DNA from: Pseudomonas subflava | GTDB lineage: Bacteria > Pseudomonadota > Gammaproteobacteria > Pseudomonadales > Pseudomonadaceae | Assembly (NCBI RefSeq): GCF_023823685.1 | Contig: NZ_JAMXBF010000006.1 | Coordinates: 414,086 to 478,085 of the forward strand | Length of the DNA: 64,000 bases | Direction: 5' to 3' | Shown: positions 51,772 through 61,124 of the stretch, one piece after another | Position numbering within the stretch: position 1 is the stretch's first letter | How the letters are laid out: each line of letters starts with the position of its first letter | The notes under the pieces: model-generated | What the model was told of the DNA's origin: nothing | Database searches by the model: none | What the model saw: the letters and a program-made list of their open reading frames with translations, nothing else | Made by a program: the position numbers and the translations under genes

Positions 51772-51801
51772 TCCCCGCCTGCCTGGACGCAAGGATTGCC
51801 C

Positions 51802-52569
51802 ATGTTCCGACTCGACGCGGTCAGCTTCAGCCTGCCGGAGCGCACGCTCCTGCATCCGCTCACGCTCGACATTCCCCAGGGCCAGATGGTCGGCCTGATC
51901 GGCCACAACGGTTCCGGCAAATCCACGCTCCTGAAGATGCTGGCTCGCCAGCAACCGGCCAGTTCCGGGCGCGTACTGCTTGACGACAAAGTCGTGGATG
52001 ACTGGAAGGATCGCGACTTCGCCCGCCAGGTCGCCTATCTGCCACAGCAGCTGCCAACCGCCGACAGCCTGACGGTACGCGAGCTGGTCGGTTTCGGCCG
52101 TTATCCCTGGCATGGGCTGCTCGGCCGCTTCGGTGTCGAAGATCACGCCAAGGTCGACGAGGCCATGGAGCTGACCGACACCTCGCGCTTCGCCGAGCGC
52201 ATGGTCGACAGCCTGTCCGGTGGCGAGCGTCAGCGCGTGTGGCTGGCCATGCTGCTGGCGCAGAACAGCCGCTACCTGCTGCTGGATGAACCCACTTCGG
52301 CCCTCGACATCGCTCACCAGGTCGACGTGCTCGGCCTGGTGCACCGGCTCAGCCAGCAACTCGGGCTGAGCGTGATCGTGGTCCTGCATGACATCAATAT
52401 GGCGAGCCGCTACTGCGATCGCCTGATCGCGCTGCACAGCGGCCGGCTGTTACTGGACGGCAGCCCGGCCGAGCTGATGACCGACAGCAACCTCGAGGCC
52501 ATTTACGGCCTGCCGATGCAGGTGCTCAGCCACCCGCGCGGCCAGCAACCCATCGCCGTGGTGATCTGA
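51802..52569 (+). CDS. fhuC: Ferric-hydroxamate ABC transporter ATP-binding protein
   Basis: 255-residue ABC ATPase with Walker A GHNGSGKST, Q-loop LPQQLP, signature LSGGERQR, Walker B YLLLDEP, D-loop ALD and H-loop VLHD, all intact. The subgroup is FhuC/FepC-type importers for iron chelates. The ATG at 51802 has AAGGA six bases upstream. The stop overlaps the binding-protein start by one base (TGATG). It powers uptake through the fused permease at 53423-55438. Confidence 0.92.
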   Translation: MFRLDAVSFSLPERTLLHPLTLDIPQGQMVGLIGHNGSGKSTLLKMLARQQPASSGRVLLDDKVVDDWKDRDFARQVAYLPQQLPTADSLTVRELVGFGRYPWHGLLGRFGVEDHAKVDEAMELTDTSRFAERMVDSLSGGERQRVWLAMLLAQNSRYLLLDEPTSALDIAHQVDVLGLVHRLSQQLGLSVIVVLHDINMASRYCDRLIALHSGRLLLDGSPAELMTDSNLEAIYGLPMQVLSHPRGQQPIAVVI

Positions 52570-53426
52570 TGCGCTGGCTGTTGTGCGCGCTCGCGCTGGT
52601 GGCGAGCCTGACCCACGCCGAGATGCGCCAGCCGCGCATCGCGGTGATCGACTGGGGGCTGACGGAAACCCTGCTGGGGCTTGGTGTGACGCCGATCGCC
52701 GTGGCCCAGACTGAAGGCTATCGGCGCTGGGTACAGGCGCCCGAGCTGCCCGCCGAGGTGATCGACCTCGGGCTGCGCGTCGAGCCCAACCTCGAGCTGC
52801 TCAGCCAGCTCAAGCCGGACATGATCCTGATCACCCCGCAGTTCGCCGCCAGCCGCCCGCAACTGGAGCGCATCGCGCCGGTGCACACGCTGGCCATCTA
52901 CACGCCCGAGGCCGAGGCCTATGTCGGCGCGCAGCGAGTGACCCGCGAGCTGGCAGCGTTGCTTGGTCGCCTGGTCGAGGGCGAAGCGATGATCGCGCGC
53001 ATCGACGCCAACATGGTGCGGGTGAAGCAGCGCCTGGCCACGCAGGCATTGCCACCCTTTTATGTGATGACCTTTCTCGACCAGCGCCACGTGCGCCTGT
53101 TCGGCAAACAGAGCATCTATCAGGGCGTGCTGGACCGCGTCGGCCTGCGCAACGCCTGGACCGGTCCGACCAACTACTGGGGCTTCACCCAGCAAGGCAT
53201 CGAGCGGCTGGCCGAGGAGCCCACGGCCGCCCTGCTCTATCTCGAACCCATGCCGCCCGGCACGGCCGATGGCCTGGCCAGTAGCGCCCTATGGCAACAA
53301 TTGCCGGCGGTGCGCGAGCAGCGTCTGTACGGCCTGCCGCCGGTCTGGAGTTTCAACGGTCTGATGGCCGCCGAACGCTTCGCCAACCTGCTGGAGGCGC
53401 GTCTGGTGTCGGAGAACGAGCGATGA
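52569..53426 (+). CDS. fhuD: Ferric-siderophore periplasmic binding protein
   Basis: 285 residues with a Sec signal peptide (about 1-17, ending LTHA-E) and no lipobox, so it is periplasmic. It follows the FhuD/BtuF class III binding-protein fold: IAVIDWGLTETLLGLGVTPIAVA (N lobe), EPNLELLSQLKPDMILITPQF, a long helix, and the C lobe ending in FNGLMAAERFANLLEARL. It delivers siderophore to the permease and overlaps fhuB by four bases. Ligand is probably the hydroxamate made by the neighbouring genes. Confidence 0.88.
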   Translation: MRWLLCALALVASLTHAEMRQPRIAVIDWGLTETLLGLGVTPIAVAQTEGYRRWVQAPELPAEVIDLGLRVEPNLELLSQLKPDMILITPQFAASRPQLERIAPVHTLAIYTPEAEAYVGAQRVTRELAALLGRLVEGEAMIARIDANMVRVKQRLATQALPPFYVMTFLDQRHVRLFGKQSIYQGVLDRVGLRNAWTGPTNYWGFTQQGIERLAEEPTAALLYLEPMPPGTADGLASSALWQQLPAVREQRLYGLPPVWSFNGLMAAERFANLLEARLVSENER

Positions 53427-55438
53427 CCGACCTGCTGGCCCAGGGGCCGCTGCCCACCCGCGAGCGCCGCGGTTTCTCCAGCCACCCGATCTGGCTGTGC
53501 GGTCTGCTGCTGGCCCTGACATTGGGTCTGGCATTGACCGACCTCGGCCGACGCCTGCCCACCGGCGAATGGCTGCAGGGCATTGCCAACCCGGTCGACG
53601 GCGACATGGCGCAGCTGATCCTGCATTACAGCTGGCTGCCGCGCCTGTGCATGGCCCTGCTCTGCGGCGCCGTCCTGGCCCTGGCCGGCACCCTGATGCA
53701 ACAGGTGCTGCGCAACCCGCTGGCGTCGCCCACCACCCTGGGCGTATCCAGCGGCGCCCAGCTCGGCCTGCTGGTGGCCACGCTGTGGGCGCCCTGGGCG
53801 CTCGATTACGGCCGTGAATGGGTGGCGCTGGCCGGAGGCGGCGTGGCTGCGCTGCTGGTGTTCGCCCTGGCCTGGCGCCGCGGTCTGGCGCCGCTGACGC
53901 TGATCCTCGCCGGTCTGGTGGTGACGCTTTACCTCAGCGCGCTGAACGTGACCCTGATGCTGATCCAGCAGCAGGACCTCAATGCCGTGTTCATCTGGGG
54001 TTCGGGCTCGCTCAGCCAGAACAGCTGGGGTGGCGTGGAATTCCTGCTGCCGCGCCTGGGCCTCGGCCTGCTGCTTCTGCTGCCGCTGCTGCGCCCGCTG
54101 GCCCTGCTGGAACTGGACGACAGCGGCGTGAAGAGCCTCGGCGTGCCGCTGCGATTCCTGCGCTTCGTCACTCTCACCCTCTCCGTCTATCTGGCTGCCT
54201 GCGTGGTCAGTGTCGTCGGCGTGATCGGTTTCATCGGCCTGGCCGCGCCGGCGCTGGTGCGCCTGCTCGGCGCCCGTACCTTCGCCCAGCGTTTGCGCTG
54301 GGCTCCCGTACTGGGTGGTCTGCTGCTGTGCGTGACCGACCTCGGCATCCAGCGCCTGGCCGGCAACCTGGCCGAGCTGGTGCCCACCGGCGCCGCCACC
54401 GCCCTGCTCGGCGCCCCGCTGCTGCTCTGGTTGCTGCCGCGTCTGCGCCTGGCTGGCGGGCAGCCACAGAGTGCCGACAGCCAGCACTTCGAGCGCCATC
54501 CCTTCCCCGCTCGCCGCCTGGCGCCTTTGGCATTGCTGCTGGGCGGCGTGTTGCTGATCGCGCTCGGCCTGGGCCGTGGCCTGGAAGGCTGGCAATTCAG
54601 CCTCACCGACATCGCCGTGCTCGAGTGGCGCTGGCCGCGGGTGACCGCCGCGGCGGCGGCGGGCTGCATGTTGGCCCTGGCCGGCTGTATGATCCAGCGC
54701 TTGACCGGCAATCCCATGTCCAGCCCGGAGGTGCTCGGCATCAGCGCCGGCGCTGCCCTGGGCCTGATCGCCCTGCTCTTTCTGTTGCCCTATTCCGGCC
54801 CCTTGGCTCAGTTGGCCCTGGGCGGACTGGGCGCCGGCCTGACCCTGCTTCTGCTGCTGGGACTGTCGCGCCGCTCCGGATTCGCTCCGGAAAAGGTGCT
54901 GCTGATCGGCATCAGCATCACCGCGCTGTTCGATGCGCTGCAGGTGATTCTGCTGGCCGGCGGCGACCCGCGCGGACAGAACCTGCTCAGCTGGATGTCC
55001 GGCTCGACCTATTTCGTCGGCCCGCAGATGGCGATCTGGGTGCTGGTCTGCAGCCTGCTCCTGCTGGCGGCTTCCCTGCCCTTCGGTCGCTGGCTGGAGC
55101 TGTTGCCGCTGGGCGACGGTACGCCGCGTGCGCTCGGCGTGCCGCTGGGGCGTAGCCGTTTCGTGCTGCTCTTGCTGGCCTCGCTGCTGACCGCCGGCGC
55201 GACTCTGATCGTCGGGCCGCTGAGTTTCGTCGGCCTGCTCGCGCCGCATCTGGCGCGCCTGCTGGGTCTGGCGCGCGCGGTGCCGCAGCTGCTCGGCGCG
55301 GCGCTGCTCGGCGCGTTGGTGATGGTGGCGGCGGACTGGCTGGGGCGCACCGTATTGTTCCCCGCGCAGCTGCCGGCGGGACTGCTGGCCTCGCTGCTGG
55401 GTGGGGGCTATTTCATGTTGTGTCTGTATCGGCGGTGA
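53423..55438 (+). CDS. fhuB: Double-length ferric-hydroxamate permease FhuB
   Basis: 671-residue membrane protein composed of two tandem FecCD-type permeases (about 20-340 and 350-671), each with about ten helices, as in E. coli FhuB. Each half contains the coupling-helix-like motif and NPLASP-type loops (RNPLASPTTLGVSSGAQLG; TGNPMSSPEVLGISAGAALG). It is the last gene in the fhuCDB order and is followed by a possible terminator. Confidence 0.92.
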   Translation: MTDLLAQGPLPTRERRGFSSHPIWLCGLLLALTLGLALTDLGRRLPTGEWLQGIANPVDGDMAQLILHYSWLPRLCMALLCGAVLALAGTLMQQVLRNPLASPTTLGVSSGAQLGLLVATLWAPWALDYGREWVALAGGGVAALLVFALAWRRGLAPLTLILAGLVVTLYLSALNVTLMLIQQQDLNAVFIWGSGSLSQNSWGGVEFLLPRLGLGLLLLLPLLRPLALLELDDSGVKSLGVPLRFLRFVTLTLSVYLAACVVSVVGVIGFIGLAAPALVRLLGARTFAQRLRWAPVLGGLLLCVTDLGIQRLAGNLAELVPTGAATALLGAPLLLWLLPRLRLAGGQPQSADSQHFERHPFPARRLAPLALLLGGVLLIALGLGRGLEGWQFSLTDIAVLEWRWPRVTAAAAAGCMLALAGCMIQRLTGNPMSSPEVLGISAGAALGLIALLFLLPYSGPLAQLALGGLGAGLTLLLLLGLSRRSGFAPEKVLLIGISITALFDALQVILLAGGDPRGQNLLSWMSGSTYFVGPQMAIWVLVCSLLLLAASLPFGRWLELLPLGDGTPRALGVPLGRSRFVLLLLASLLTAGATLIVGPLSFVGLLAPHLARLLGLARAVPQLLGAALLGALVMVAADWLGRTVLFPAQLPAGLLASLLGGGYFMLCLYRR

Positions 55439-55459
55439 CGGGGCGGCGGTTGGGCTGAT

Positions 55460-55491
55460 GGTGGGCTGTTCGCTGCGCTCCTGAGCCCACC
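55460..55491 (+). terminator. Possible terminator after fhuB
   Basis: Eight-base stem GGTGGGCT (55460-55467) with AGCCCACC (55484-55491), 21 bases after the fhuB stop. No T-run. The stem sequence is a common Pseudomonas intergenic element. Confidence 0.35.
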
Positions 55492-55577
55492 CTACGTGCT
55501 GCGGGTGAGCTTCCGAGGCCTAGCTAACGCCCGTGAACGCCACTCATAGCGCGGCAAACCAAGGTCGCGGGGCCTTT

Positions 55578-55636
55578 GTAGCCCGGATGCAATCCGGGAG
55601 CCGGGCCGCCTGCTTCCCGGATTGCATCCGGGCTAC
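55578..55636. repeat. Long perfect inverted repeat (REP-like element)
   Basis: Two 22-base arms (55578-55599 and 55615-55636) are exact reverse complements around a 15-base spacer. The arms begin GTAGCCCGGATG and end CATCCGGGCTAC. This style of repeat is, as I recall, scattered in intergenic regions of several Pseudomonas genomes. It lies between convergent fhuB and fhuF, so it may act as a bidirectional terminator or be a REP-type mobile remnant. Confidence 0.6.
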
Positions 55637-55717
55637 GAACTAGCTCACCCGAGCCATTGTTCGGCTGAGCAACGACCTAGGGTGCACTCGTCCGCAGGGC
55701 GGTACGCCGATAGAGCA

Positions 55718-56467
55718 TCAATCCAGAACGGCCGTTCCTTCCGCCGGCGGCTCCTCGAGCAGCGGGCAGTTGTCGCACATCGCCATGCCCAGCTCGTTGC
55801 GGATGCAGCACAGCTTGCGCTGGCGCCAGGGCGCGCAGCCCTCGCCCTGCGGCACGTAGCTCACCGGCTCGAACAGCGGGTTGCGAGTGCCGTCCGGGCG
55901 CAGCTTGCTTTCCAGCACCTCGAATCCCTGGGCCAGCATCGGTTTGGGAAACGGCAGGCCGCCGAGGGTCGACATGAACCACTCGAAGTAGTTGCCGGCA
56001 TTGCTCCACAGCACCCGCGCGGCGATCTTGCGGTGGGCGCGCAGGGCGTCGATGAAGGGCAGCAGGTTGTCGTCCAGCAATCCGCCAAAACGCTCGAAGC
56101 CGCTGGCCGGCGCGGCGCTCCAGCGCTCGCCGGCATGCGGCAGCTTGAAGGCCTCGGGCAGGCCGTCGGCGCCGACCACCACCTGGATCTCGTCAAACTC
56201 CAGCGGCAGGCGCCAATTAAGGATCAGTCCTGCCGCCAGCACCGGCGGAATCAGGCGCAGGAAGTAGTACTTGGACCACAGCGACATCAGCGCCCGCCGA
56301 TCCCCTTCGGCATGCTCGGGGCCGAAGCGCAGCATCTGTTCCTCCAGACGCGCGGCGCTGACGAACTCACGCCCGGGCAATGCCGGGCGTGGGTCATCCG
56401 CAAGGGTGAGTACATCGCGGTAGTGGGCGAAAGGCCCTTGGAACAGCGGGGCGATGGCCGGGATCAT
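55718..56467 (-). CDS. fhuF: Siderophore-iron reductase FhuF family
   Basis: 249-residue cytoplasmic [2Fe-2S] ferric reductase. The cluster cysteines are at the C terminus: C220, C221, C231 and C234 (CCIRNELGMAMCDNCP), with an extra C211. It reduces Fe(III)-hydroxamate after import, releasing iron. The ATG at 56467 starts MIPAIAP; a GTG at 56491 is less likely because it would run into the hydroxylase gene. It lies 16 bases after that gene and is last in the leftward siderophore unit. Confidence 0.9.
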   Translation of the reverse strand: MIPAIAPLFQGPFAHYRDVLTLADDPRPALPGREFVSAARLEEQMLRFGPEHAEGDRRALMSLWSKYYFLRLIPPVLAAGLILNWRLPLEFDEIQVVVGADGLPEAFKLPHAGERWSAAPASGFERFGGLLDDNLLPFIDALRAHRKIAARVLWSNAGNYFEWFMSTLGGLPFPKPMLAQGFEVLESKLRPDGTRNPLFEPVSYVPQGEGCAPWRQRKLCCIRNELGMAMCDNCPLLEEPPAEGTAVLD

Positions 56468-56483
56468 CGGCCCCCCGCCTGGG

Positions 56484-57776
56484 TCAAGCACATGCGCTGG
56501 CGACTCCTGTCGATTGGCGGTGACGGCTGTTGTCCAGCAAGGCGTCGACCACTTCCTGCGAGCGAATGGCCAGCACCGACAGCAGCGTATCGCTCAGGCC
56601 GTGGCTGGCCTCGCAGCAACCCTGCAGGTAGATACCGGCGCTCATCTGCGGCTGGCAGCACAGACGATAATCGCGTTCCACACCGTCGCCAAGATGCTCC
56701 TGCAGCCCTTCGAGCAGGCGCTTGTAGCCGTCGCGGCGGTAACCGGTGGCCAAGACCACGGCATCGAACAGGCGCTCCTCGCGCCCTTCCGGCCCCTGCA
56801 GCGTCAGACGGACTCCTTCGGCGCCGGCCTGCACGGCCTCGATGCTGCGCTGCGGCAGCAGGTTGTGCGGCGCGTGGCCGGTCACTTTTTGCAGATAGAG
56901 GCGATGGTAGATGCTCTCGATCAGGTCCAGATTGACCACCGAGTAGTTGGTCTGGGCGTTGGCCTGGATGAAGGCGTGACGCTCTTCCGGGGCCTGGCCA
57001 TAGACCAGGTCGGTGTAAGCCGGATCGAAGATCTCGTTGACGAAGGGGCTGTCGTCCGCCGGGCGCAGCGCCTGGCTGCGCATCACCATGCTCACCTCGG
57101 CGGCCGGGAAACGCCCGCACAGGTCACTGAAGATTTCGGCCGCACTCTGCCCGGAGCCGATCACCGCCACGCGCCGGGGCGCGCAGCCCTGGATGCGCTC
57201 CAGGTAGTTGGAGGAATGGATCACCCGGCCGTCGCCGCGCAGCGGGCGGAACATCTCCGGGATCACGGGCTCGCCGCCGATGCTGACCACCAGATTGCGG
57301 GTAATGCGCGCACGGGTGCGGCCATCGGCCAGGCGCGAGATCACCCTGACCCGGGTCACGTCGCTGCCATCGAGCACCGGCTCGACGCCGATGACTTCCT
57401 CGCCGTAGTGCACGCGGTCGGTGAAGTGGCCGGCGGCCCAGGCCAGGTAGTCGTTGTACTCCAGGCGCGAGGGCGTGAAGGTGCTGATGTTGATGAAGGC
57501 TTCCAGCCGACGCTTCTGATGCAGGTAGTTGACGAAGGTGTAGCGGCTGGACGGATTGCGCAGCGTGGCCAGGTCCTTGAGGAAGGAGATCTGCATGCGG
57601 CTGTCGTCCAGCAGCATGCCGCCGTGCCACTCGAAGGCCGGCTTCTTCTCCAGGAAGCAGTAGCGCAGACCGTTCTCGCGTACGCGGCGGTCCTCGTCCA
57701 AGGCCACCGCGATGGCCAGGTTGGCGGGCCCAAAGCCCAGCCCGATCACGTCGTATTCCAGTGTTTCTATGCTCAT
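56484..57776 (-). CDS. pvdA: L-ornithine N5-monooxygenase (PvdA-type)
   Basis: 430-residue class B flavin monooxygenase. It has FAD motif GLGFGPAN (12-18), NADPH motif IGSGQSAAEIF near residue 205, the MQISFLKDLATLRNP segment that lines the substrate site, and a C-terminal ATGYRRDGY motif. It hydroxylates the side-chain amine of ornithine to start hydroxamate formation. The ATG at 57776 is preferred over a 14-residue-longer frame. It works with the acyltransferase at 57928-58926. Confidence 0.93.
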   Translation of the reverse strand: MSIETLEYDVIGLGFGPANLAIAVALDEDRRVRENGLRYCFLEKKPAFEWHGGMLLDDSRMQISFLKDLATLRNPSSRYTFVNYLHQKRRLEAFINISTFTPSRLEYNDYLAWAAGHFTDRVHYGEEVIGVEPVLDGSDVTRVRVISRLADGRTRARITRNLVVSIGGEPVIPEMFRPLRGDGRVIHSSNYLERIQGCAPRRVAVIGSGQSAAEIFSDLCGRFPAAEVSMVMRSQALRPADDSPFVNEIFDPAYTDLVYGQAPEERHAFIQANAQTNYSVVNLDLIESIYHRLYLQKVTGHAPHNLLPQRSIEAVQAGAEGVRLTLQGPEGREERLFDAVVLATGYRRDGYKRLLEGLQEHLGDGVERDYRLCCQPQMSAGIYLQGCCEASHGLSDTLLSVLAIRSQEVVDALLDNSRHRQSTGVASACA

Positions 57777-57898
57777 GTCAGGCCCCGATCCTCTGCGGAT
57801 GGTTCGTGTGAAGGCCAAGTCAGCCTCTGGAGGCGCTCGCCTCGCCCAACCTCATCAGTTCACGGCCACGCTCGGGCGCGGCTCTGTTGTTCTATGGT

Positions 57899-57918
57899 CT
57901 CGCGGCCGGGGCCGCGAG
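57899..57918 (-). terminator. Hairpin after the acyltransferase gene
   Basis: Nine-base perfect stem (57899-57907 with 57910-57918), very GC-rich, just beyond the acyltransferase stop at 57928 on the leftward strand. No T-run, so it could attenuate rather than stop transcription before pvdA. The 57777-57927 gap shows no PvdS-type box. Confidence 0.4.
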
Positions 57919-57927
57919 CCTTACTGC

Positions 57928-58926
57928 TCATGCCAAGCGGCAGCGCTCGAAGAACACCTCGCGGGACTGCACCATGAGTGCCGCGCGCTTGTGCGGAAAA
58001 TCGAATTCCTTGGCCTTGTGGTATCCCTGTGCCTGCATGTGCCCGATCATCCGGGCGTTGTCGGCGCGAGGCTCGGCGACCACCCGCTGGGTACGCGGGT
58101 CGTCGAGGAACAGGTAATGGGTCAGCGCGCTTAGCCAGCTGGCCACCTTGTGCGGGCCACGATGGCTCTCCTCGCCCACCAGCATATGGATGCCGCGGTC
58201 GTAGTCGCCCACCTCGTAGAACGGCGCGATGCGGTCTTCCTTGGCCCAGTAGGCCTCGTAGTAGGCGAAGGGCTCGTCGTCGAAGCAGCCGATCAGCGTC
58301 AGCACGCGCGGATCGGCGGCCAGCTCCTCCAGATACTGGCGGTGCTTGGCCAGGTCGCCCTCCTCCTGCCAGAAAGCGGCCACACGGGAACTGTTCTGCC
58401 AGCGGTTGAAGCGCGCGAGGTCCTCGTCGATGTCCAGGGTGCGCAGGGAGATCCAGGCGCCCAGGTTGGCATCGAAACGCCGATAGACCTCGCCCGAAGG
58501 CTTGGGCGCGCGACGCGGATGGCGGCGGCCGGTGGCGTGCATGACCATCTGCTGCGGATAGCCGGCGCTGCCAGCAGCCCGCAGAAATGTGGCCGGCAGT
58601 TGCCAGAACAGCGAACGCTCGATGCGCAGGTTGCCGCCCTCACCCACCAGCAGGCCGCTGGCCAGCAGCGCCGGGTCGACCTGCTCCAGCTGCAGGCGCA
58701 ACGCCTGCAGGTCGGGATTGTTGGCGAAGCACCAGTAGGCGAGTGCCCACAGGGCCTCGGCCTGATGCTCGACGGCCAGCTCCAGCGGTATCAGCAGCTC
58801 GCCCTGACGACGGGCGCGCAACAGCGCGCGCTCGTCCAGGTGCAGGGCCAGGCTGGCGCCATCGTCGCGGGCGCTGAGCTGCCGGCCATCGGGCAGTCGC
58901 AGCTGGGTTAGCTTGTTAGAACTCAT
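57928..58926 (-). CDS. Siderophore GNAT acyltransferase (hydroxyornithine acetylase, IucB/PvdYII-like)
   Basis: 332 residues. The N-terminal part (about 1-130) is a non-catalytic GNAT-like half, and the C-terminal half carries the fold of the IucB/RhbD-type N-hydroxylysine or N-hydroxyornithine acyltransferases: YYEAYWAKEDRIAPFYEVGDYDRGIHMLVGE, HKVASWLSALTHYLFLDDPRTQRVVAEPR and QGYHKAKEFDFPHKRAALM. It would acetylate (or otherwise acylate) the hydroxylamine from PvdA. It starts inside the end of the receptor gene (11-base overlap). The acyl donor is inferred. Confidence 0.85.
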   Translation of the reverse strand: MSSNKLTQLRLPDGRQLSARDDGASLALHLDERALLRARRQGELLIPLELAVEHQAEALWALAYWCFANNPDLQALRLQLEQVDPALLASGLLVGEGGNLRIERSLFWQLPATFLRAAGSAGYPQQMVMHATGRRHPRRAPKPSGEVYRRFDANLGAWISLRTLDIDEDLARFNRWQNSSRVAAFWQEEGDLAKHRQYLEELAADPRVLTLIGCFDDEPFAYYEAYWAKEDRIAPFYEVGDYDRGIHMLVGEESHRGPHKVASWLSALTHYLFLDDPRTQRVVAEPRADNARMIGHMQAQGYHKAKEFDFPHKRAALMVQSREVFFERCRLA

Positions 58927-61063
58927 AGGTGGCACTGGCGATGACGTTGCGGCGGTTGCCGTACCAGCAGTAGTACTCGCACGCGGCGATGTATTCCTTG
59001 TCGGTCAGGTTGCTCGCGTTGAGTTGCAGGCGAATGTCCTGGATGCGGTAGCCGATCATGGCGTCGACCAGGGTGTACGACGGCACTTCCAGGGTCTCGG
59101 TGTTATCGCCGTAGCTGGAGCTGGTGTGGCGCACGCCCGCACCGAATTCCAGACCGTCGAGCGCACCGCCGATGAACTGGTACTTGCCCCACAGGGAGGC
59201 CATCTCGTCGGCGACGTTGGCCGGGACCTTGTCCTTTTCCGCCGGGACCGAGGTCTTGGTGGTCTCGGGGTCGAGCTTGGTGTAGCTGGCGATTAGGCTG
59301 ATGTTCTCGGTGACGTTGGCCTGGGCCTCCAGTTCGATACCGCGGCTGCGCACTTCGCCCAGCTGGGTGGGTACGCCATTCTGGGTCTTGGTGACGTTTT
59401 CCTGGGTCAGCTCGAATACGGCCGCGGTGAACATCGCGTCCAGGCCCTGCGGCTCGTATTTCAGACCGATTTCCTTCTGGTCGCCTTCCTGCGGCTTGTA
59501 CGGCTCGCCCGTGACGCGGTTCAGATCGGTCACCGGCAGGAAGAACTCGGAATAGCTGATGTAGGGCGTCAGGCCATTGTCGAAGGTGTAGGCGACGCCA
59601 CCGCTCCAGGTGAAGTTGTCGTCGCGCACGTCGTGCTTCTCACCAGTGGTCTGGTTGTCGAAGTCGGTACGCGAGCGGTCGTAGCGACCGCCGAGCAGGA
59701 ACACCCAGTTGTCGAACTTGAACTGCTCCTGCACGTAGTAGCCCATCTGGTCGGCGCGGGTGTCCTTGTCTTCCAAGGCGAAATCGCCGATGGGCAGGCC
59801 GTACTCGGGATCGTAGATATCCAGCAGCGGAATGGCCGGGAAGGTCGGATAGCCGCTGGGGCTGCGGTCGTTGATTTTCAGCTGCTGGTAGTCGACGCCG
59901 ATCAGCAGGGTGTTCTCCCAGCGGTCGCCGAACCAGTTGCCGAGCAGGCGGTTGTCGACCGACAGGTTGTCGGCCTTGCCGTCGTTGTAGGTCAGACCAC
60001 GGGCGATGAGGCGGTCGGTGACGTCGCCGTAATAGAACAGCTGGCGCAGCTCCAGATCCATGTGGCCGTAGCGCAGGTTCTGCTGGAAGTCCCAGTTGTC
60101 GCTGAGGCGGTGGTTCAGCTCGTAGCCCAAGGTGTACTGGTCGCGCTCGAAGGTCTCGTAGCTGGGGTCGCCCACGGCGGTGTCGGTATCGATGTCGCCG
60201 TTGGGGTTGTTCACGATGGTGCCGCTGGACGGCAGGAACTGCAGCTGGGGATCGGAACGATCCTTCTGGATGCTGGCCAGCAGGGTCAGCGAGGTGTCTT
60301 CGTTGAAATTGATGGTCATGGACGGCGCCAGCAGGATGCGCGCGGCGTCCACGTCGTCGACCTGGGTGCCGGTGTCGCGGCTCAGCGCGACCACGCGGTA
60401 CATCAGGTTGCCCTCTTCATCCAATTGGCCGCCGACGTCGGCATTGATCTGCTTGCGGTCGAAGCTGCCGTACTGAATGCCGATCTCGTTGCGGCCTTCG
60501 GCGTTCGGGCGCTTGCTCTGCAGGTTGATCAGGCCGCCCGGCGGGGTCTGGCCGTAGAGCACGGAGGACGCGCCCTTGAGCACCTCGATGCGCTCGAGCA
60601 TGTAGGGGTCGATCTGCCAGCTGTAGAAGGCGCTGGAGTAGATGCGCGAGCCGTCCATGAACAGGCCGTTGTTGGCCTGCTTGAAGCCGCGAATGATGAA
60701 CCAGTCCTGCTTGTTGTCCTCGCCGTAGAAGCCAGCCTGTACGCCGGCCGAATAGCGCAGGGCCTCGCTGATGGTCTGGACGTTGCGATCCTTCATCTGC
60801 GCATCGGTCACGACCGAGACGGAGCGCGGGGTTTCGCTCAGGGGGGTGTTGATCTTGGTGGCGCTGCGGCTGTTCTTGGCGACGTAGCCTTCATCCTCGC
60901 CGACCGGGCTGTCCAGCTCGCCGCTGATATTGGCGGCATCCAGCTGTACGGCTTCCTCGGCGTGCAGGCCAAAGCTGAAGGCGCTCAGCGCGCAGGCCAT
61001 GGCCAGCGGCAAACGGGCCTTGGCGAACGGGACTCGGGCCAGGTTCTTAGCTTGCTGTTCCAT
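58916..61063 (-). CDS. TonB-dependent siderophore receptor
   Basis: 715-residue outer-membrane receptor. Signal peptide about 1-36 (FGLHA-EE), plug domain (about 75-190, with RSVSVVTDAQMKDRN near the front) and 22-stranded beta-barrel ending in ATYEF. The N terminus has no STN signalling domain, so it is a plain transporter and not an FpvA/FecA-type signaller. The ATG at 61063 follows GGGGAG. A PvdS-type promoter lies just upstream. The most likely ligand is the ferric siderophore made by the adjacent NRPS, in the FhuA/FoxA receptor group. Confidence 0.9.
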   Translation of the reverse strand: MEQQAKNLARVPFAKARLPLAMACALSAFSFGLHAEEAVQLDAANISGELDSPVGEDEGYVAKNSRSATKINTPLSETPRSVSVVTDAQMKDRNVQTISEALRYSAGVQAGFYGEDNKQDWFIIRGFKQANNGLFMDGSRIYSSAFYSWQIDPYMLERIEVLKGASSVLYGQTPPGGLINLQSKRPNAEGRNEIGIQYGSFDRKQINADVGGQLDEEGNLMYRVVALSRDTGTQVDDVDAARILLAPSMTINFNEDTSLTLLASIQKDRSDPQLQFLPSSGTIVNNPNGDIDTDTAVGDPSYETFERDQYTLGYELNHRLSDNWDFQQNLRYGHMDLELRQLFYYGDVTDRLIARGLTYNDGKADNLSVDNRLLGNWFGDRWENTLLIGVDYQQLKINDRSPSGYPTFPAIPLLDIYDPEYGLPIGDFALEDKDTRADQMGYYVQEQFKFDNWVFLLGGRYDRSRTDFDNQTTGEKHDVRDDNFTWSGGVAYTFDNGLTPYISYSEFFLPVTDLNRVTGEPYKPQEGDQKEIGLKYEPQGLDAMFTAAVFELTQENVTKTQNGVPTQLGEVRSRGIELEAQANVTENISLIASYTKLDPETTKTSVPAEKDKVPANVADEMASLWGKYQFIGGALDGLEFGAGVRHTSSSYGDNTETLEVPSYTLVDAMIGYRIQDIRLQLNASNLTDKEYIAACEYYCWYGNRRNVIASATYEF

Positions 61064-61124
61064 CAACACTCCCCAAAGAAATCAAATTAGAAGAATTCGC
61101 ATTTATATGTCTCGCCTGTTCAAG

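Noticed and set aside
53237..55249. 670-residue Gln-rich open frame antisense to fhuB
   Set aside because: The Gln/Ala/Arg-rich sequence is the complement of a Leu-rich membrane protein; no independent ribosome site or domain.
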